DNA from: Odiellus spinosus
Taxonomy: Eukaryota > Arthropoda > Arachnida > Opiliones > Phalangiidae
DNA length: 64,000 nucleotides
Direction: 5' to 3'
Assembly: GCA_963920705.1 (NCBI GenBank)
Contig: OY987227.1
Location: 8,163,602-8,227,601 of the forward strand
Shown here: positions 34,303 through 46,619 of the stretch, piece after piece
Layout of the letters: each line of letters begins with the position of its first letter
Position numbering within the stretch: the stretch's first letter is position 1
Translations under genes and position numbers: made by a program
Notes under the pieces: generated by a model
Told to the model about the DNA's origin: nothing
Databases searched by the model: none
What the model saw: the letters and a program-made list of their open reading frames with translations, nothing else

Positions 34303-34620
34303 AGGGAAACTAAAAAAATGGAATAGCTTTTGAATTTATTTTCGGAATCACAATGCCAAATTTCGAGAATTTCAAACAACTTTTAGTCACGTTTTTGGTG
34401 TTTAAAGTAATTAAATTCGGGCCATTCGTATTATTGTAATGTCCTAGCATTGAAATAATATGATTGGCCCGAATTTATATTTAAAATTTAAAATTTTACC
34501 ATTAATTTAAACGTCAAAAACGTGTCTAACAATTCCGAAAATATCCTCGAATACGTTTTTGGCAAGGTGACTCCGAAAATAAATTCAAAAGCTGTACCAT
34601 TTTTAGCTTCAAGTTTCCCT
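34303..34620. mobile_element. TTAA foldback FB-2, complete copy
   Basis: A 318-bp foldback. AGGGAAACT follows TTAA (34299-34302) and AGTTTCCCT precedes TTAA (34621-34624). The arms pair through GCTTTTGAATTTATTTTCGG and CCGAAAATAAATTCAAAAGC. This is the clearest member for defining the family ends. No coding capacity. Confidence 0.9.
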
Positions 34621-34624
34621 TTAA

Positions 34625-35340
34625 ATCCTAGATATTCCGCTACTAATATATGTTCTCCTTGTTTTATAAATACGATTGTAAAAATATCCAACTGAGTTTA
34701 AATTTATACCGCGAAACTAGAGATGTAAATTGTGGATCTGGTTTCCCATAAATCTCCTCAAATAGCGTTCCCTTCCACCCCCCACACCCCCATCGCCTTG
34801 CCCCATTCCTTTTGTAAAACTCGGAAACAATCGCCAAGAAGTAGTTTTGAAAAGACTTCCTTAGGAACCAACAGATCTCGTATAGTCTAAACATTACTAA
34901 ATGAATAGGCCCATCAGTTATTACGATGGGAGGGCAATATACGTATATATGAGCCATATAGCGTCTTATAAGGAGTAAATAGAGTTATACTTCGCGAGAG
35001 AAACGGGAGCGGTGTTTATTCGAGGTCTAAAAGAAAAGTCCGCGTGGCTCTTATGATTTGTGGCCGGTTAGGAAATACAATTCATCACGGAGTATACGCC
35101 ATTGATATCCAGCAGTACGAATAACGTTTGGGGCGTTATGGGCGCCCAAAATTCGGGACGTGTACTTCTATCAAAGGAAGAGTAAAACGTATACGAAAAA
35201 TAAAGTGAATAAAATAATACATTCTCTAGAAATTTAATCTGAAAGTAGTTATTAAGACGAATTCACGAGAGGGTTTTTAAATCAGGTGAAAATTAGGCTT
35301 TTAAAACGATACTCAAAATTTTATATCTCGCTCTTAAGAA
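34625..35340. other. Non-coding stretch
   Basis: The 97-codon minus-strand frame at 34664-34957 shows no recognisable domain and overlaps a C-rich tract near 34777, so I leave it uncalled. Confidence 0.4.
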
Positions 35341-35341
35341 C

Positions 35342-35445
35342 TTCAAAATTTATTTCTAGTTTATTTGTTTGTAAATATTTTTACTGGTGAATTAGGCCTA
35401 TTTAAACGTTAATGAATTGATTCATTGTTAAGTTGCAATCTCCCT
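35342..35445. mobile_element. FB-1 fragment (right half with terminus)
   Basis: AAATTTATTTCTAGTTTA, GAATTAGGCCTATTTAAACG and the end AATCTCCCT against TTAA (35446-35449). The left half is absent or unrecognisable. Confidence 0.65.
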
Positions 35446-35821
35446 TTAAGGGTATTTAAATACAGATCATATTTTAAATCACTTTAAAAAAGCTTGTTCT
35501 AAAATTTTAACCTGAATTTCTATTTGACAAATTATTATAGAAAAATTATTATCCCTTTCACTATGCCTTTAAATTAAGTGGGAGGGGGTGGGCGGCACGT
35601 CAGATTCCATCTCCTCTCGGCGAACGTTCGTTGAAAAAGAAATTGTTTTGGTTTTCATTCCATTGCCGGGTTATCTCTAATCGTTTTGTAAACACTATAA
35701 ATATTTCCTTTTCATATCTAATCTTTTCATTCCTCCATTTTATTCGGATAACTCGAGAGGACCTTCCCAAATTGAATTCGAGACAAATTGCCGATCCTCG
35801 AAAGAAATTTGTTTTCATTAA

Positions 35822-35840
35822 AGGGAGAATGAAACGTATC
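35822..35840 (+). mobile_element. Isolated FB-1 terminus
   Basis: TTAA (35818-35821) followed by AGGGAGAATGAAACGTA matches the first bases of FB-1. Nothing after it matches the family, so this is a solo end or coincidence. Confidence 0.35.
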
Positions 35841-35844
35841 TAGT

Positions 35845-36080
35845 GTTTTTCTTTTTTTATAAAATAGTTTTCATGGTATCTAAATTATATAATTCTCGTC
35901 TGTCGGTATGCCTGTGAAGAACGCAAAAATAGATGCGTTATAATAAACTTCGTTGCAAACTCCGGCTGAATTTGAGTTTTATTTGCAAAACACGGGCCGA
36001 GTTTTGAATTTTATTTTTTTCGCGCGAATCAGCATGCTATCTCGAGACTCGAGTCACGCGCTTTTTAATTCAAATTATTT
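35845..36080. other. Non-coding stretch
   Basis: AT-rich apart from a small CpG cluster near 36010 (TTTTCGCGCGAATC). No gene. Confidence 0.35.
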
Positions 36081-36084
36081 CAAA

Positions 36085-36190
36085 AATTGATTAAGCCTAA
36101 CGCAAGACCTACCTAGGCCTAAGCCTAACGCAGGCGCTAGGTCTAATTTAATTAAGCCAAAGGCAAGGCCTAGGCCTAATTTAATTTTAT
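36085..36190. repeat. Degenerate AGGCCTA/TTAGGC-like repeat
   Basis: Repeated hexamer-like words (AAGCCTAACGCA twice, CTAGGCCTAA twice, TTTAATTAAG) form a loose tandem repeat. On the minus strand it reads as TTAGGC-like words. It is too degenerate to call telomeric. Confidence 0.5.
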
Positions 36191-36194
36191 GTTT

Positions 36195-38265
36195 CCCAAA
36201 TTTGAGAATTGTTTTTCCTTACTATATGTTTAACAAGGACTGGAAGAAAGTAAGAAATATCAGTAAAGTATTATGCAGCACATAATATAATAACTAATTA
36301 ATATTAAAAAGCCTCATTTGGTTTCCATGGTTACGACCCGCTTTTGACTACTTAAGGAGAATATATTAATCCCAGCCTCCTCTAACCTTCGCCGTTCCCT
36401 TCCATGGAAAGGGGTCTGACTAGGACGCGAACTTATTAAAGCCAGACAAATATTCCTTCTGGTGGTAAGCCATCGTTTCGACAAATACCTCAATATTTAA
36501 TCCCTGCAGGCATTGCGAAAGAACCTAGTTTTTGGACGTAAATAATTGGGGTCTAATTAGATCGTTTTATTAATAGTACTTCTTTTGAAGCGAGCTTGTT
36601 CGCTTTTTCACGAGGCTTCCATACGTGTATCGACTCCGGGCTTAATTAAAAGAGAGAAGTCTCGGTTTTTGGAGGCGGAGTCACATTTTTTTTAATTCGT
36701 CGGGATTTTCGTATTAACGATACCCTAGCAGATTTATTATCTCCGCCTTGTGGTTTTTCTTCCTTCAGTAAATTCTTATTTCGTTGCCCGCCCGAAAAGG
36801 TTTTTTTTTTTTTCCTATTAAATTCCCGGGAAAGATTACTTAGGAGGGAAATATATTTGCGAGGAATTCACGCTAGCGGAAGACGGAAATAATTATTAAG
36901 GGGAAAACGAAGAAAATATAATTTCGTAGCCTTTCAAGCCTATTCGGCATCTTATCTTGGGTAGACTAATATTTCATAATTCTTATTTTTCCTTCGAAGG
37001 ACGAGGCAGAAATTAAATTAGTTAACGCGTACCTTGAGTAGCGACTAGAAAAAATTAATAACAAGGGGTAGAAACATCTGTGGCGGATTTATGAAAAAAA
37101 AAAAAAAACTAAAAATATGTAATTGTAATCTACATCTAAAATAATTTCATGTCTCGAAAAATTAAGAAATAAACGCTTTAGTTATAAGGAAAGATAATAA
37201 AATGAAGATATATTTGTTCGAGTTTAACTAAAACTAGTTTCAAAACAATTCTGGCTGCTCTAGAGCGAGAGAAAGCAACTTTTTTAATTAAACTGGGGGA
37301 ATCAGAACAGACTTAAAGAAACTTTTTTGTATTCTATTGGGAAAATTAAGAGCTGACAAGGTAAGTTTTTTTACTTTGTATTTTTCGAGAGAGCGACTGA
37401 TTGAGAGCACTTTTTTAACTCATTTGATTGGAGGATGTTGAAAAGGAGCTTGTGGGTTAGAAAGCCCCCCCCCCCCCTCCAAAACAAAGTTTTCTGAACC
37501 TGAGGCCAAAAATTAAATCCATATATCAAATCATTGCAGTAGGAATACTCCAACCGACCAATTGAAGGAATAATTCTATGCCCCTATTTACGTAGGATTT
37601 TCATTTATTTTTTGAAAAGGGAGAAGCCTATAAAGCCCACAAGCGCTTGAAACATCTTCAACGTTAAAAAAAAGGCCCACATTTAGGCGTTTTCTTACTA
37701 ATGTTTTTTCAACGAGCCCCTGTAAAGTGTTACAACCGTATTGCTTCAAAGTTCAGGGTAAAGCATCTTTCCAGGATCTTATTATATTAGTACGATAAAC
37801 TCCCCAAAAAAACTATAAGAACGTTTCGTGTTTGTTTCGATATTATTGTGGAGTGAATTTCAAATATTTATTATATCGTAAGCTACGTTAGAAGGAGATC
37901 AAGTTTATTTATGGTGTTTTGACACGATTTTTTTGGCATCCTTTCTCTTCTGTCAGTTATGAAGTATTTTCTTTATGCCGAAAGAAAGTGGGAGGAGTTA
38001 GCCTCACTTATTCATACGCGTTTCACAATACAGATAAAATACATCACTTTTATTTCGCGTTGCTATATATTTTATTTCTTTCAATGTAAAGAAAACTGAA
38101 GAGTATTACTTCACAATATTGCGCCTCGTGCGAATATAATAGTTTGTAGCTAATATGTAATTATTTAAAACATTTAACCAATTAACTATACAGGTTTGGA
38201 AAGTAAATAACCAATGAATTATTTCTAAACAAATAAATTTCTAATTTATTTGATCATTTCACAAT
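36195..38265. other. Non-coding stretch with homopolymer runs
   Basis: T and A runs near 36800 and 37095, and a C run near 37468-37477. Bases 37630-37680 (AAGCGCTTGAAACATCTT, then AACGTTAAAA) resemble the centre of FB-2. No gene recognised. Confidence 0.4.
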
Positions 38266-38272
38266 CTTTTCC

Positions 38273-39175
38273 CGGGGCCATAATTATTATTCAATAATGT
38301 TCCCCACTGGGCCATAATTATTATTCAATAATGTTCCCCACTGGGCCATAATTATTATTCAATAATGTTCCCCATTTTGCCATAATTATTATTCAATAAT
38401 TTTCCCCATTGGGCCATAATTATTATTCAATAATTTTCCCCATTGGGCCATAATTATTATTCAATAATTTTCCCCATTGGGCCATAATTATTATTCAATA
38501 ATTTTCCCCATTGGGCCATAATTATTATTCAATAATTTTCCCCACTGGGCCATAATTATTATTCAATAATTTTCCCCACTGGGCCATAATTATTATTCAA
38601 TAATTTTCCCCACTGGGCCATAATTATTATTCAATAATTTTTCCCACTGGACCATAATTATTATTCAATAATTTTCCCCACTGGACCATAATTATTATTC
38701 AATAATTTTCCCCACTGGACCATAATTATTATTCAATAATTTTCCCCACTGGACCATAATTATTATTCAATAATTTTCCCCACTGGACCATAATTATTAT
38801 TCAATAATTTTCCCCACTGGACCATAATTATTATTCAATAATTTTCCCCCTGGACCATAATTATTATTCAATAATTTTCCCCACTGCACCATAATTATTA
38901 TTCAATAATTTTCCCCACTGCACCATAATTATTCAATAATTTTCCCCACTGCACCATAATTATTCAATAATTTTCCCCACTGCACCATAATTATTCAATA
39001 ATTTTCCCCACTGCACCATAATTATTCAATAATTTTCCCCACTGCACCATAATTATTCAATAATTTTCCCCACTGCACCATAATTATTCAATAATTTTCC
39101 CCACTGGACCATAATTATTGATCAATCATTTTCCCCCCTGGACCATAATTATTATTCGATAATTTTCCCTAGTAA
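38273..39175 (+). repeat. 34-bp satellite array with a 31-bp sub-block (Sat-4)
   Basis: CCATAATTATTATTCAATAA followed by TTTTCCCCACTGGA repeats at 34 bp. From about 38920 to 39110 the units lose one ATT and become 31 bp with CTGCA. Early units carry AATGTTCCCC and later ones AATTTTCCCC. Variants are arranged in contiguous blocks. About 27 units in all. Confidence 0.96.
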
Positions 39176-39179
39176 TTTT

Positions 39180-40945
39180 AATTTTTCAATACTTTTCCCT
39201 AATAATTTTAATTTTTCAGTAATTTTAATTTTTCAATAGATAATTACTGTTCCAAACCATAATAGTACTTTCCTCATTAATAATCTCCTTGACCTTTCTG
39301 ACCCAATATCAAATTCTGACTTTTGAAGCCTGCTCTAAACGCACCCTGTAATCTTAATCCTAGATTTTGGTACCAAGGCTTTAAAATTGCAATTAAACAA
39401 TATACTTTGTAGAAAATGACCTTATAAATGTTACAATGTATCTTGAAATGCAGTTGCCCAAAAAAGTCTTGACCGTAGAGAAATTGTAATAAAAAAATTT
39501 GGACCAGAAACTACGTCACGCGCAATAAATAACCAGTTTAAGAGGCAATGCTAGCGAAATAAAAAAGTTATTCTCGTTCTCGAGAGAGGAAAATATAGAT
39601 CGGGTTTGGATATTTTTATACTGGACACAAAAAAACAGACTTTTCCGGCTCCCTTTTGGCTTTGGCTTTAACACGCTAGTTTTATTTATTTTTGGGTATT
39701 TGGGCTCTTTTTTTCTCTCTCCGTTTTCATCTTTTCCCCGGCGGGAATTCGTTCTTTTCTTATCTAGGATTGATGTTTTATTATAGGAGGGCATGGAGGC
39801 CCGTCAAATGCCCTTCCAAAAACCCCTTCTATACACCGCGGCTTGTCCGAGCTCAACGCCAACATAAAACCTACAGCATCTTACACATTTTAAAAGATCT
39901 ATTTTTTAATCCCCTTCCTCAACCTCTGATCTATTCTTATTTTTAACTTTAAGTACTGTTTCGGGTACACTATAATTTTCTTATAATTATTAAATATTAA
40001 AGCGAGTGTCGGCGCGATCCTTGCCCCTTGAGTTTGCTCCACCGCACGACGCTTAAAAACTGACTGAATGTGCTGCCATCTATCATTTTCCAGTTTGCAG
40101 TAACGGTTTTTTTTCTAGCAGTCCTGGAAATAAGCTACTTTGTCTCCCCTCGTGTTTCACCCCCCCCCCCCCTTTTACTCCGCGAGTAGAGGAATATAGC
40201 TAGGGCCCGCTTTTTAGGCCAATGGCGGGACATTAAGGGTACTTTTTCGAGAACTAGTTTAGTTACGTAAAATAGATTTGGTTAGTTTGATAAAGCTTCT
40301 TTATTTCTTATATTATATTCCGAAATACAAAATAGTATATGATTTAAACAGCCTATAGTAAAGAAAAATCGTCTCTTTATGTCTGCCTTTGTCAATGGAT
40401 TTCACAAGCGCCCGAATGTGATGGTGAATAATAGAAATTAGTGGACTAAGTAATATTACGACGATATCGAATTTGCTTTTGATTACAATTACCGACCAAA
40501 ACAAATCGATAGTCCGGTAGCGTAATCAGATGTATTACTTTCTGCGAGGTACATTATACCTGCCGAGTCTTAAAATGGCTAAAGCCTTAGCGCTATCAGG
40601 CTTATACAAGGTAATAAGACGTAACAAGAGCGTTTCAATCGTTAACGAATAAATTGCAGCCCGCGGCTACATTGAAAAAAGTTACAATCCCTGTAATATA
40701 AGCGGATGGATTAGTCGAATTACGCGTTATGTTAAATAAAAACAAACTTGATTAATTTCCCTTCTTGAAAATAACGACGATTATATTCAAACCATTTTTT
40801 CATGGAAGATAATTATAATTTCTAGATATCTGTATAGGAAAACAAAGGGCACAAAGGGTTGTTGCGTATCGTTTTAAATTTTTTTAAGAGGGGGCACTAA
40901 AAACGATTTGGGTCGAAATGATCGAATTTCATATGATCGATTGAG
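39180..40945. other. Non-coding stretch
   Basis: Starts with decayed array units (AATTTTTCAATA). A lone unit like the 24.6-kb array occurs near 39290. A C run lies near 40161. The opposed frames at 39516-39946 overlap each other and lack domains. Confidence 0.4.
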
Positions 40946-40950
40946 TTAAA

Positions 40951-40977
40951 AAACTAACCTAACCTAACCTAACCTAA
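40951..40977 (-). repeat. Interstitial (TTAGG)n tract
   Basis: About five CTAAC/CCTAA pentamers in a row, equivalent to TTAGG on the minus strand, the arthropod-type telomere unit. The flanks carry several GATCG/CGATC words (40917-41040) that may belong to an unidentified repeat. Confidence 0.7.
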
Positions 40978-41049
40978 ATATTTCGATCATTTAATCCAAA
41001 AAACTGGTTTCGATCACTTAAAAGTCGATCAATTGGGACGATACCCTAA

Positions 41050-43175
41050 AAACTGTGTGCTAAATGTGTACCGCATAAAACATAAATAATGTTTTTAATC
41101 AAACACTAAAAATTTGCGAAATAATTATCAGTTCGTTGGAATTGCTTCCACAAGCTACTGACAGCCCTGGAATAAAGGAAAGTTGTGTTAGAGGGCTTTG
41201 GATTTTATTATTATCCTTTATTGAAAAATATGTACAGCTGGCACTTTATAGTGTTTTACAAAATACAACAATTTCACAATTGTGCCCCCCCCCCCCCAAT
41301 ATGGAAGGTGTTAAATGCGCATTTTTGGTGGGCAGTCAAGGTCAAGTGACGTCCTCACATCCCGCACTCGTCTGTATCAGGTCAAATTACAACAGGCTAA
41401 ATTCTAGCCGCCTTAGCTGCATTTCTATAATTTTGGATTTTCTTGGACAAGAGACGAAAGGAGGAAATTTGAAAAAGATTGGCGATTCAGTTTGTTTGGC
41501 CAAATAGGGGAAAGTAAAAACGAGGAATTGGAGGGAAAAGCACAGTTTCAGAGGCTATGAACGAAACGAGTTAAAACTTGTGGCCGCTCTTCGTGAGCTT
41601 ACCCTTACATTATAGAAAAATTGAGCCGGGAAACAACTTTAACTCCCCCCCCTCTAATGTGTAAGCAGGTGTTAAAAAGCGAGTAAGGTCTATTTTCGCC
41701 TACTGTTCTATTTTTCCCCCGCTATAGACATCTTGCGTTTATTTTGACCCCCTCGCCCCTACAAAGGAGCTAAGCAACCTACAGATAGTACAGAATCAGC
41801 CAAGCAAAGGGGGATGAAATATGGGCATGCGATCATCATTCACCTTTACAGGTCTGATTCAGTGGGTTCCCTACCCCCTTTTTGAAACTATTCCTACCCC
41901 CTTCTAAACTATTTACATCGCTCTTAGGAGTTTTATATTTTCCACTTTCTCATGGATATTTTCCCAGGCTACATTTCCGACTCGGTTTGGAAATGCGCCT
42001 GTCTGGGGGAGGGAGGATTGAAAGGGTTTTTGTTACAATATTATACGCAATTAGGGGTCTAATCCAAAAATAGTCTAAACGTTAATCCTTGATAAAATAT
42101 TTTAAAAACTAATTCTTAATGATATCGGTCACAATTGTTTACAGGTTTAGTACTTTTAATAATTCAGGGGAATATCTCAATAATGAAATTTTTCCTCTTT
42201 GGGCGGTTGAACCATTTTCGGTATTTTCAATGAAAATACCGAAAATTCTTCCCAGGAAAGAAATAATTCTTACAAGTTTCTGTAGGAAGTAATTTTTCAA
42301 GGAAAAATATTTTAAGGATTTTTACACATGATCTATTTCGAAAAATAGCGCCACGAAGTTCACGAACTAAAATAAATGGTAAAGATCTCATTTTGTCTTG
42401 AGGATGTCCAAATAATTTAAGGGTGCTGAGTACCTTGTTAACCCTCATATAAGGGCCGGGAGGAGAGGGGAAATTTAAGCTCTGTTATGACTTAAAAGAC
42501 AATTGAGGGAGGGGCTGTAATGTTTACAAATCCGCAAGCCACCTGTGCCTTTTCGCCCAGTGGGGGCGGTGAAAAAACAGAAAAGCTGTTACTACTATTG
42601 AGGTATAGCGCCCTTCCCCCCAACCGTTCTTGTTGGCTTACTTACTCTTTGCTTTATGCAAGGTTCCAACCATTATGTTCAATTTTAAACCCCATCCCTC
42701 TTTCCTACCCTAAAAAATTACAAAAGGACCATAAAAAGCGTGGCAGATCAGGCTATTGTCCTTATTATCCATGAGAAAATAATCCAAAAAGTAGCGCTCC
42801 AAAAAGACATTTGAGAAATCTTATTCTACAACGACAAGTTGGCGAAAAGAGACCTCCCCGATAAAACTCTCTCTATCATAACTTCATTAGTTGCTGCAAG
42901 GTCACATTCCGTTTATTAGAGAGATAGTTTTGTGAAAGGGCGCATGGTCTAAAAAATAGACAAGATATTACTTTCCCTCATGGGAAGGGAGAATGGGCAT
43001 TATATGGGTGAGAAAAGTAGGTGAAATTAGACCTTATACTGCTAAAATAACTCTTAAAAGAAACCATATTATTTTCAAGGTTCCCTCCCCCCAATTCTCA
43101 TTTTATACAAAAGAATAGAGAATATATAAAAATGGGATTTCACAGACTCAAATGCTTCCTTCAAGGTAAATCCCA
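41050..43175. other. Non-coding stretch
   Basis: A C run near 41286-41297. The 123-codon frame at 41136-41507 crosses that C run and has no domain. Other frames (41882-42073, 42227-42448, 42520-42774) are short and unrecognised. Confidence 0.4.
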
Positions 43176-43178
43176 AAT

Positions 43179-43335
43179 GATAAAATTAAACATTTAGTGG
43201 GATAAAATTAAACATTTAGTGGGATAAAATTAAACATTTAGTGGGATAAAATTAAACATTTAGTGGGATAAAATTAAACATTTAGTGGGATAAAATTAAA
43301 CATTTAGTGGGATAAAATTAAACATTTAGTGGGTT
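43179..43335 (+). repeat. 22-bp tandem array (Sat-5), about 7 units
   Basis: GATAAAATTAAACATTTAGT plus GG repeats perfectly every 22 bp. The last unit changes to GGTTAAAAT. Small and highly uniform. Confidence 0.95.
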
Positions 43336-43339
43336 AAAA

Positions 43340-44020
43340 TGGCTATTAAAATTCCATGATCTTTTCCCTGTTTTTCCTGACCTTCGGCAACCCTGATTCA
43401 AGATTTCTTCAAATAGCCTATTCTGATAGAAATGAGTCCCTTTCATTGGCAACCTGCGACGTTTATTGCCCCTGAAACAATACTACTCTATTTTACGATT
43501 TTAAAGGAGTAATTTCACAAAATAAGACTTTTTACCTAAAGGGGAGGGATAGGGTACTATATTGTATTTGCATGTAGTAGTTTTTCCGTGGAAAAGACAA
43601 AGCAAAAATTACGATATTTTCGTTTCCACGAATCATAAAAATAAATTCGTACTTTTTTGGCTTTGGTATTTAAAATTTTAGATTTGCCGTCAGTTGCAAT
43701 TACTTAATAATATAGTTAGAAAATTTAGACTACGTATACATATGAAAATATAATTATTTCCCGTATTAGCAACCTGTGTTCCCAAGAGTTACATTACCTG
43801 TAAATAAAACTGTAATATTGCTTTGTGGCTTGGCTCAAGGATACTCTGAAGTTTCAATGTACTTCCTCAATGTTTTTTTTAATAGACTGCTGTATTTACA
43901 GTATTGTGTTGATATGGAGAGCCAATTTGTTTTTGAGAAATAGACACCCTTCTGTGTGCTATGATAGGGGTCTAAATCAATCATCCAATAAACAGTATGA
44001 TTATATAATAATTATTTATC
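43340..44020. other. Non-coding stretch
   Basis: Nothing recognised. An 86-codon frame at 43825-44085 has no domain. Confidence 0.4.
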
Positions 44021-44024
44021 TATT

Positions 44025-44185
44025 CTCGGGCTCATTCCATAACTTAAATATGTTGAATTTCAAAATAAACCCGAGTCCGAGCTAAACTGAAACCTACCAT
44101 GTATATTTGCTTGAGCCCAATGTGAGCTGCAAGTAAAGTTTTGAGCCCGAAGGGAGCTCTATACCCGAGCTGAGCCAGATCTCCG
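44025..44185. repeat. Degenerate GAGCCCGA-type repeat
   Basis: CTCGGGCTCA, ACCCGAGTCCGAGC, TTGAGCCCAA, TTGAGCCCGAAGG and ACCCGAGCTGAGCC are scattered in both orientations over about 160 bp, an irregular short-word repeat. Confidence 0.45.
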
Positions 44186-44332
44186 GCACACAGCTATGAT
44201 AACAGCTTTATTTTGATTTACATTAACGACGAATAAATGAAGTTCTACTTCATTTACTGTTTTTGTTGACCCTTGACACATATGAATGCTCTCAATATAC
44301 AGTTTCCCAAGAGAGACAAAGCTGATGGTTCA

Positions 44333-44958
44333 CCCGAAATCGCGATGACTCACCCGAAATCGCGAAAGTTTTTCCCGAAATCGCGAAAGTTTTTCCCGAA
44401 ATCGCGAAAGTTTTTCCCGAAATCGCGAAAGTTTTTCCCGAAATCGCGAAAGTTTTTCCCGAAATCGCGAAAGTTTTTCCCGAAATCGCGAAAGTTTTTC
44501 CCGAAATCGCGAAAGTTTTTCCCGAAATCGCGAAAGTTTTTCCCGAAATCGCGAAAGTTTTTCCCGAAATCGCGAAAGTTTTTCCCGAAATCGCGAAAGT
44601 TTTTCCCGAAATCGCGAAAGTTTTTCCCGAAATCGCGAAAGTTTTTCCCGAAATCGCGAAAGTTTTTCCCGAAATCGCGAAAGTTTTTCCCGAAATCGCG
44701 AAAGTTTTTCCCGAAATCGCGAAAGTTTTTCCCGAAATCGCGAAAGTTTTTCCCGAAATCGCGAAAGTTTTTCCCGAAATCGCGAAAGTTTTTCCCGAAA
44801 TCGCGAAAGTTTTTCCCGAAATCGCGAAAGTTTTTCCCGAAATCGCGAAAGTTTTTCCCGAAATCGCGAAAGTTTTTCCCGAAATCGCGAAAGTTTTTCC
44901 CGAAATCGCGAAAGTTTTACCCGAAATCGCGAAAGTTTTACCCGAAATCGCGAAAGTT
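44333..44958 (+). repeat. 21-bp satellite array (Sat-6), 29 phased units
   Basis: CCCGAAATCGCGAAAG followed by TTTTT repeats every 21 bp from 44353 to 44941. One offset unit precedes it (44333) and TTTTA variants occur near the end. As 21 is a multiple of 3 and the unit has no in-frame stop, a 263-codon ORF (44273-45064) runs through, reading FFPKSRK repeats. Nothing outside the array supports a protein, so I treat the ORF as a by-product. Each unit contains TTTCGCGA on the minus strand. Confidence 0.96.
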
Positions 44959-45064
44959 CAGTTACAGTATCACTTTAATTTTAGAGTATAAAGGCCTGCT
45001 AATGAATCTTTCAGTTTTGAATTTTATAGCAATATTCCAGATTGATTTTCAAACCAATAATTAA

Positions 45065-46395
45065 GTTAATGACGAATAAACATTAAAAATAAGCAATTAA
45101 TTTGCTCTTTTGGTTAGTTAGTGGTTTTTGAACTTAGAGCTTTTACAGAATAGTTTGGTGGTAAACAGTTCTTTTTTACTCTCAAATTGGCAAAATAATT
45201 AAAACTTTATAAGAAAATACATAATAACTGTCGAGCCTTGAGGAGAAATTTGGCTTTTTATCGTTGTTGCTAATGCGGGAAATAATTTTCTACTTTAGTT
45301 AATTTTTTACGTACTCTTTTTAAAAACAACATTCTAAATCATTTGATTACGTAATTGGACCGTGTTAACAAAAAATATGAAGACACCTATTTTGTGAGAT
45401 TACTCCTTCAAAATCTTAAATGAACAGCAATAACTGTTCTTGTAATTCGAAATGAATTATTACCAATTTTATTGGCCAAATTTATTTTCGTGCACATGAC
45501 AATCTTTATTTATAAAGGCGAATTCTGTAATATTATAATTTGTTTATATCTTAAGATTACATACCTTTATTACTATGCCTAGCCACTTTTAATAAAATTC
45601 GGAGAAAGATAGTAGAGATTCAGGAACTCTATGGTCAAAATTTCAAAATTTTCCAAAACAATTTATAAGCCAAACAAATTTTTGAACTTTGAAGAAATCC
45701 TGGCACCCGCCAAAGACTCTATGGGAATAAATTAGCAGTATAATTAATTAAATTATATTTAAATAAACATTAAAATACTTAAAATTACTTGAAATAAGTA
45801 AAAACATTTTGATTTTCACGCTAATCAGCCTAGGCCTACGTAAACCAAACTCCGGCGAAATCTGCCGCGGCCGCGCGGAAACTCGGAGGCGGAAGCCGGC
45901 TAAGGCTCCTACCGTCCAAGTTTCAAGTTTTTAGAACATGGCCTACATTTTAATAATCCTGACCTGTGACAACCATTCATTCAAAAGATTCTGAAAAATG
46001 TTTTTGATTAGTATTTATATTGTTAATTTATAGTTTAAACATAACTTAGAAACTTACAAACAATTCGAATTTCATTCGTGGTATCGTAGCCGCGTAATAA
46101 GAGCGCCGCTGCCAGACCGATTTCAAAAGTAGAACTTAAAACGGAAAGAGAGAAACAGCCGGTACAGCTGAGCTACCAAGACAGACGCGAGAGAAAATGG
46201 ACTGTTTAGCGAGACGCGTTAGTAGGCTACCCTTTTCATTACGTTGTATGTCCAATTGAAGCCCCAGTCTAAGTTTTTGTACACACGTGACACATTTTAT
46301 CCAATCATGGGACTTAGATGAAAAGGTCCATTTTTCAAATTTACAAAAAAATTACTACATCTAGCGGTTGAAATCGTAACTAAATCGAGCAGACA
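45065..46395. other. AT-rich stretch with one CpG cluster
   Basis: CTGCCGCGGCCGCGCGGAAA near 45862 is a compact CpG-rich patch. No gene recognised around it. Confidence 0.4.
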
Positions 46396-46619
46396 CTCGC
46401 TTTAATTATAATTATCAATTATTTGTATAAATTATTAACTGTTAAAAATTTTTAATCATTACTTATTATTTAATATGGTATTAATTATTATTTGCTTTTA
46501 ATTATTTCTTACGGTAATATTTGATGATGTATTAATTATTATTTATTACAATTATTGGGTTGTGTATTAACTACTATTTATTTTTTATTTGTTGGTGTAT
46601 TAAATAATATTTATTATAA

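Noticed and set aside
36085-36190. Nematode-type TTAGGC telomere repeat
   Set aside because: Words are too irregular and interspersed with TTTAATTAAG. The only regular telomere-like tract here is TTAGG.
41136-41507. 123-codon plus-strand ORF
   Set aside because: It crosses a homopolymer C run giving PPPP and shows no family resemblance.
44273-45064. 263-codon ORF of FFPKSRK repeats as a gene
   Set aside because: The frame is held open by the 21-bp period. The short non-repeat ends show no domain and no promoter or splice evidence is visible.
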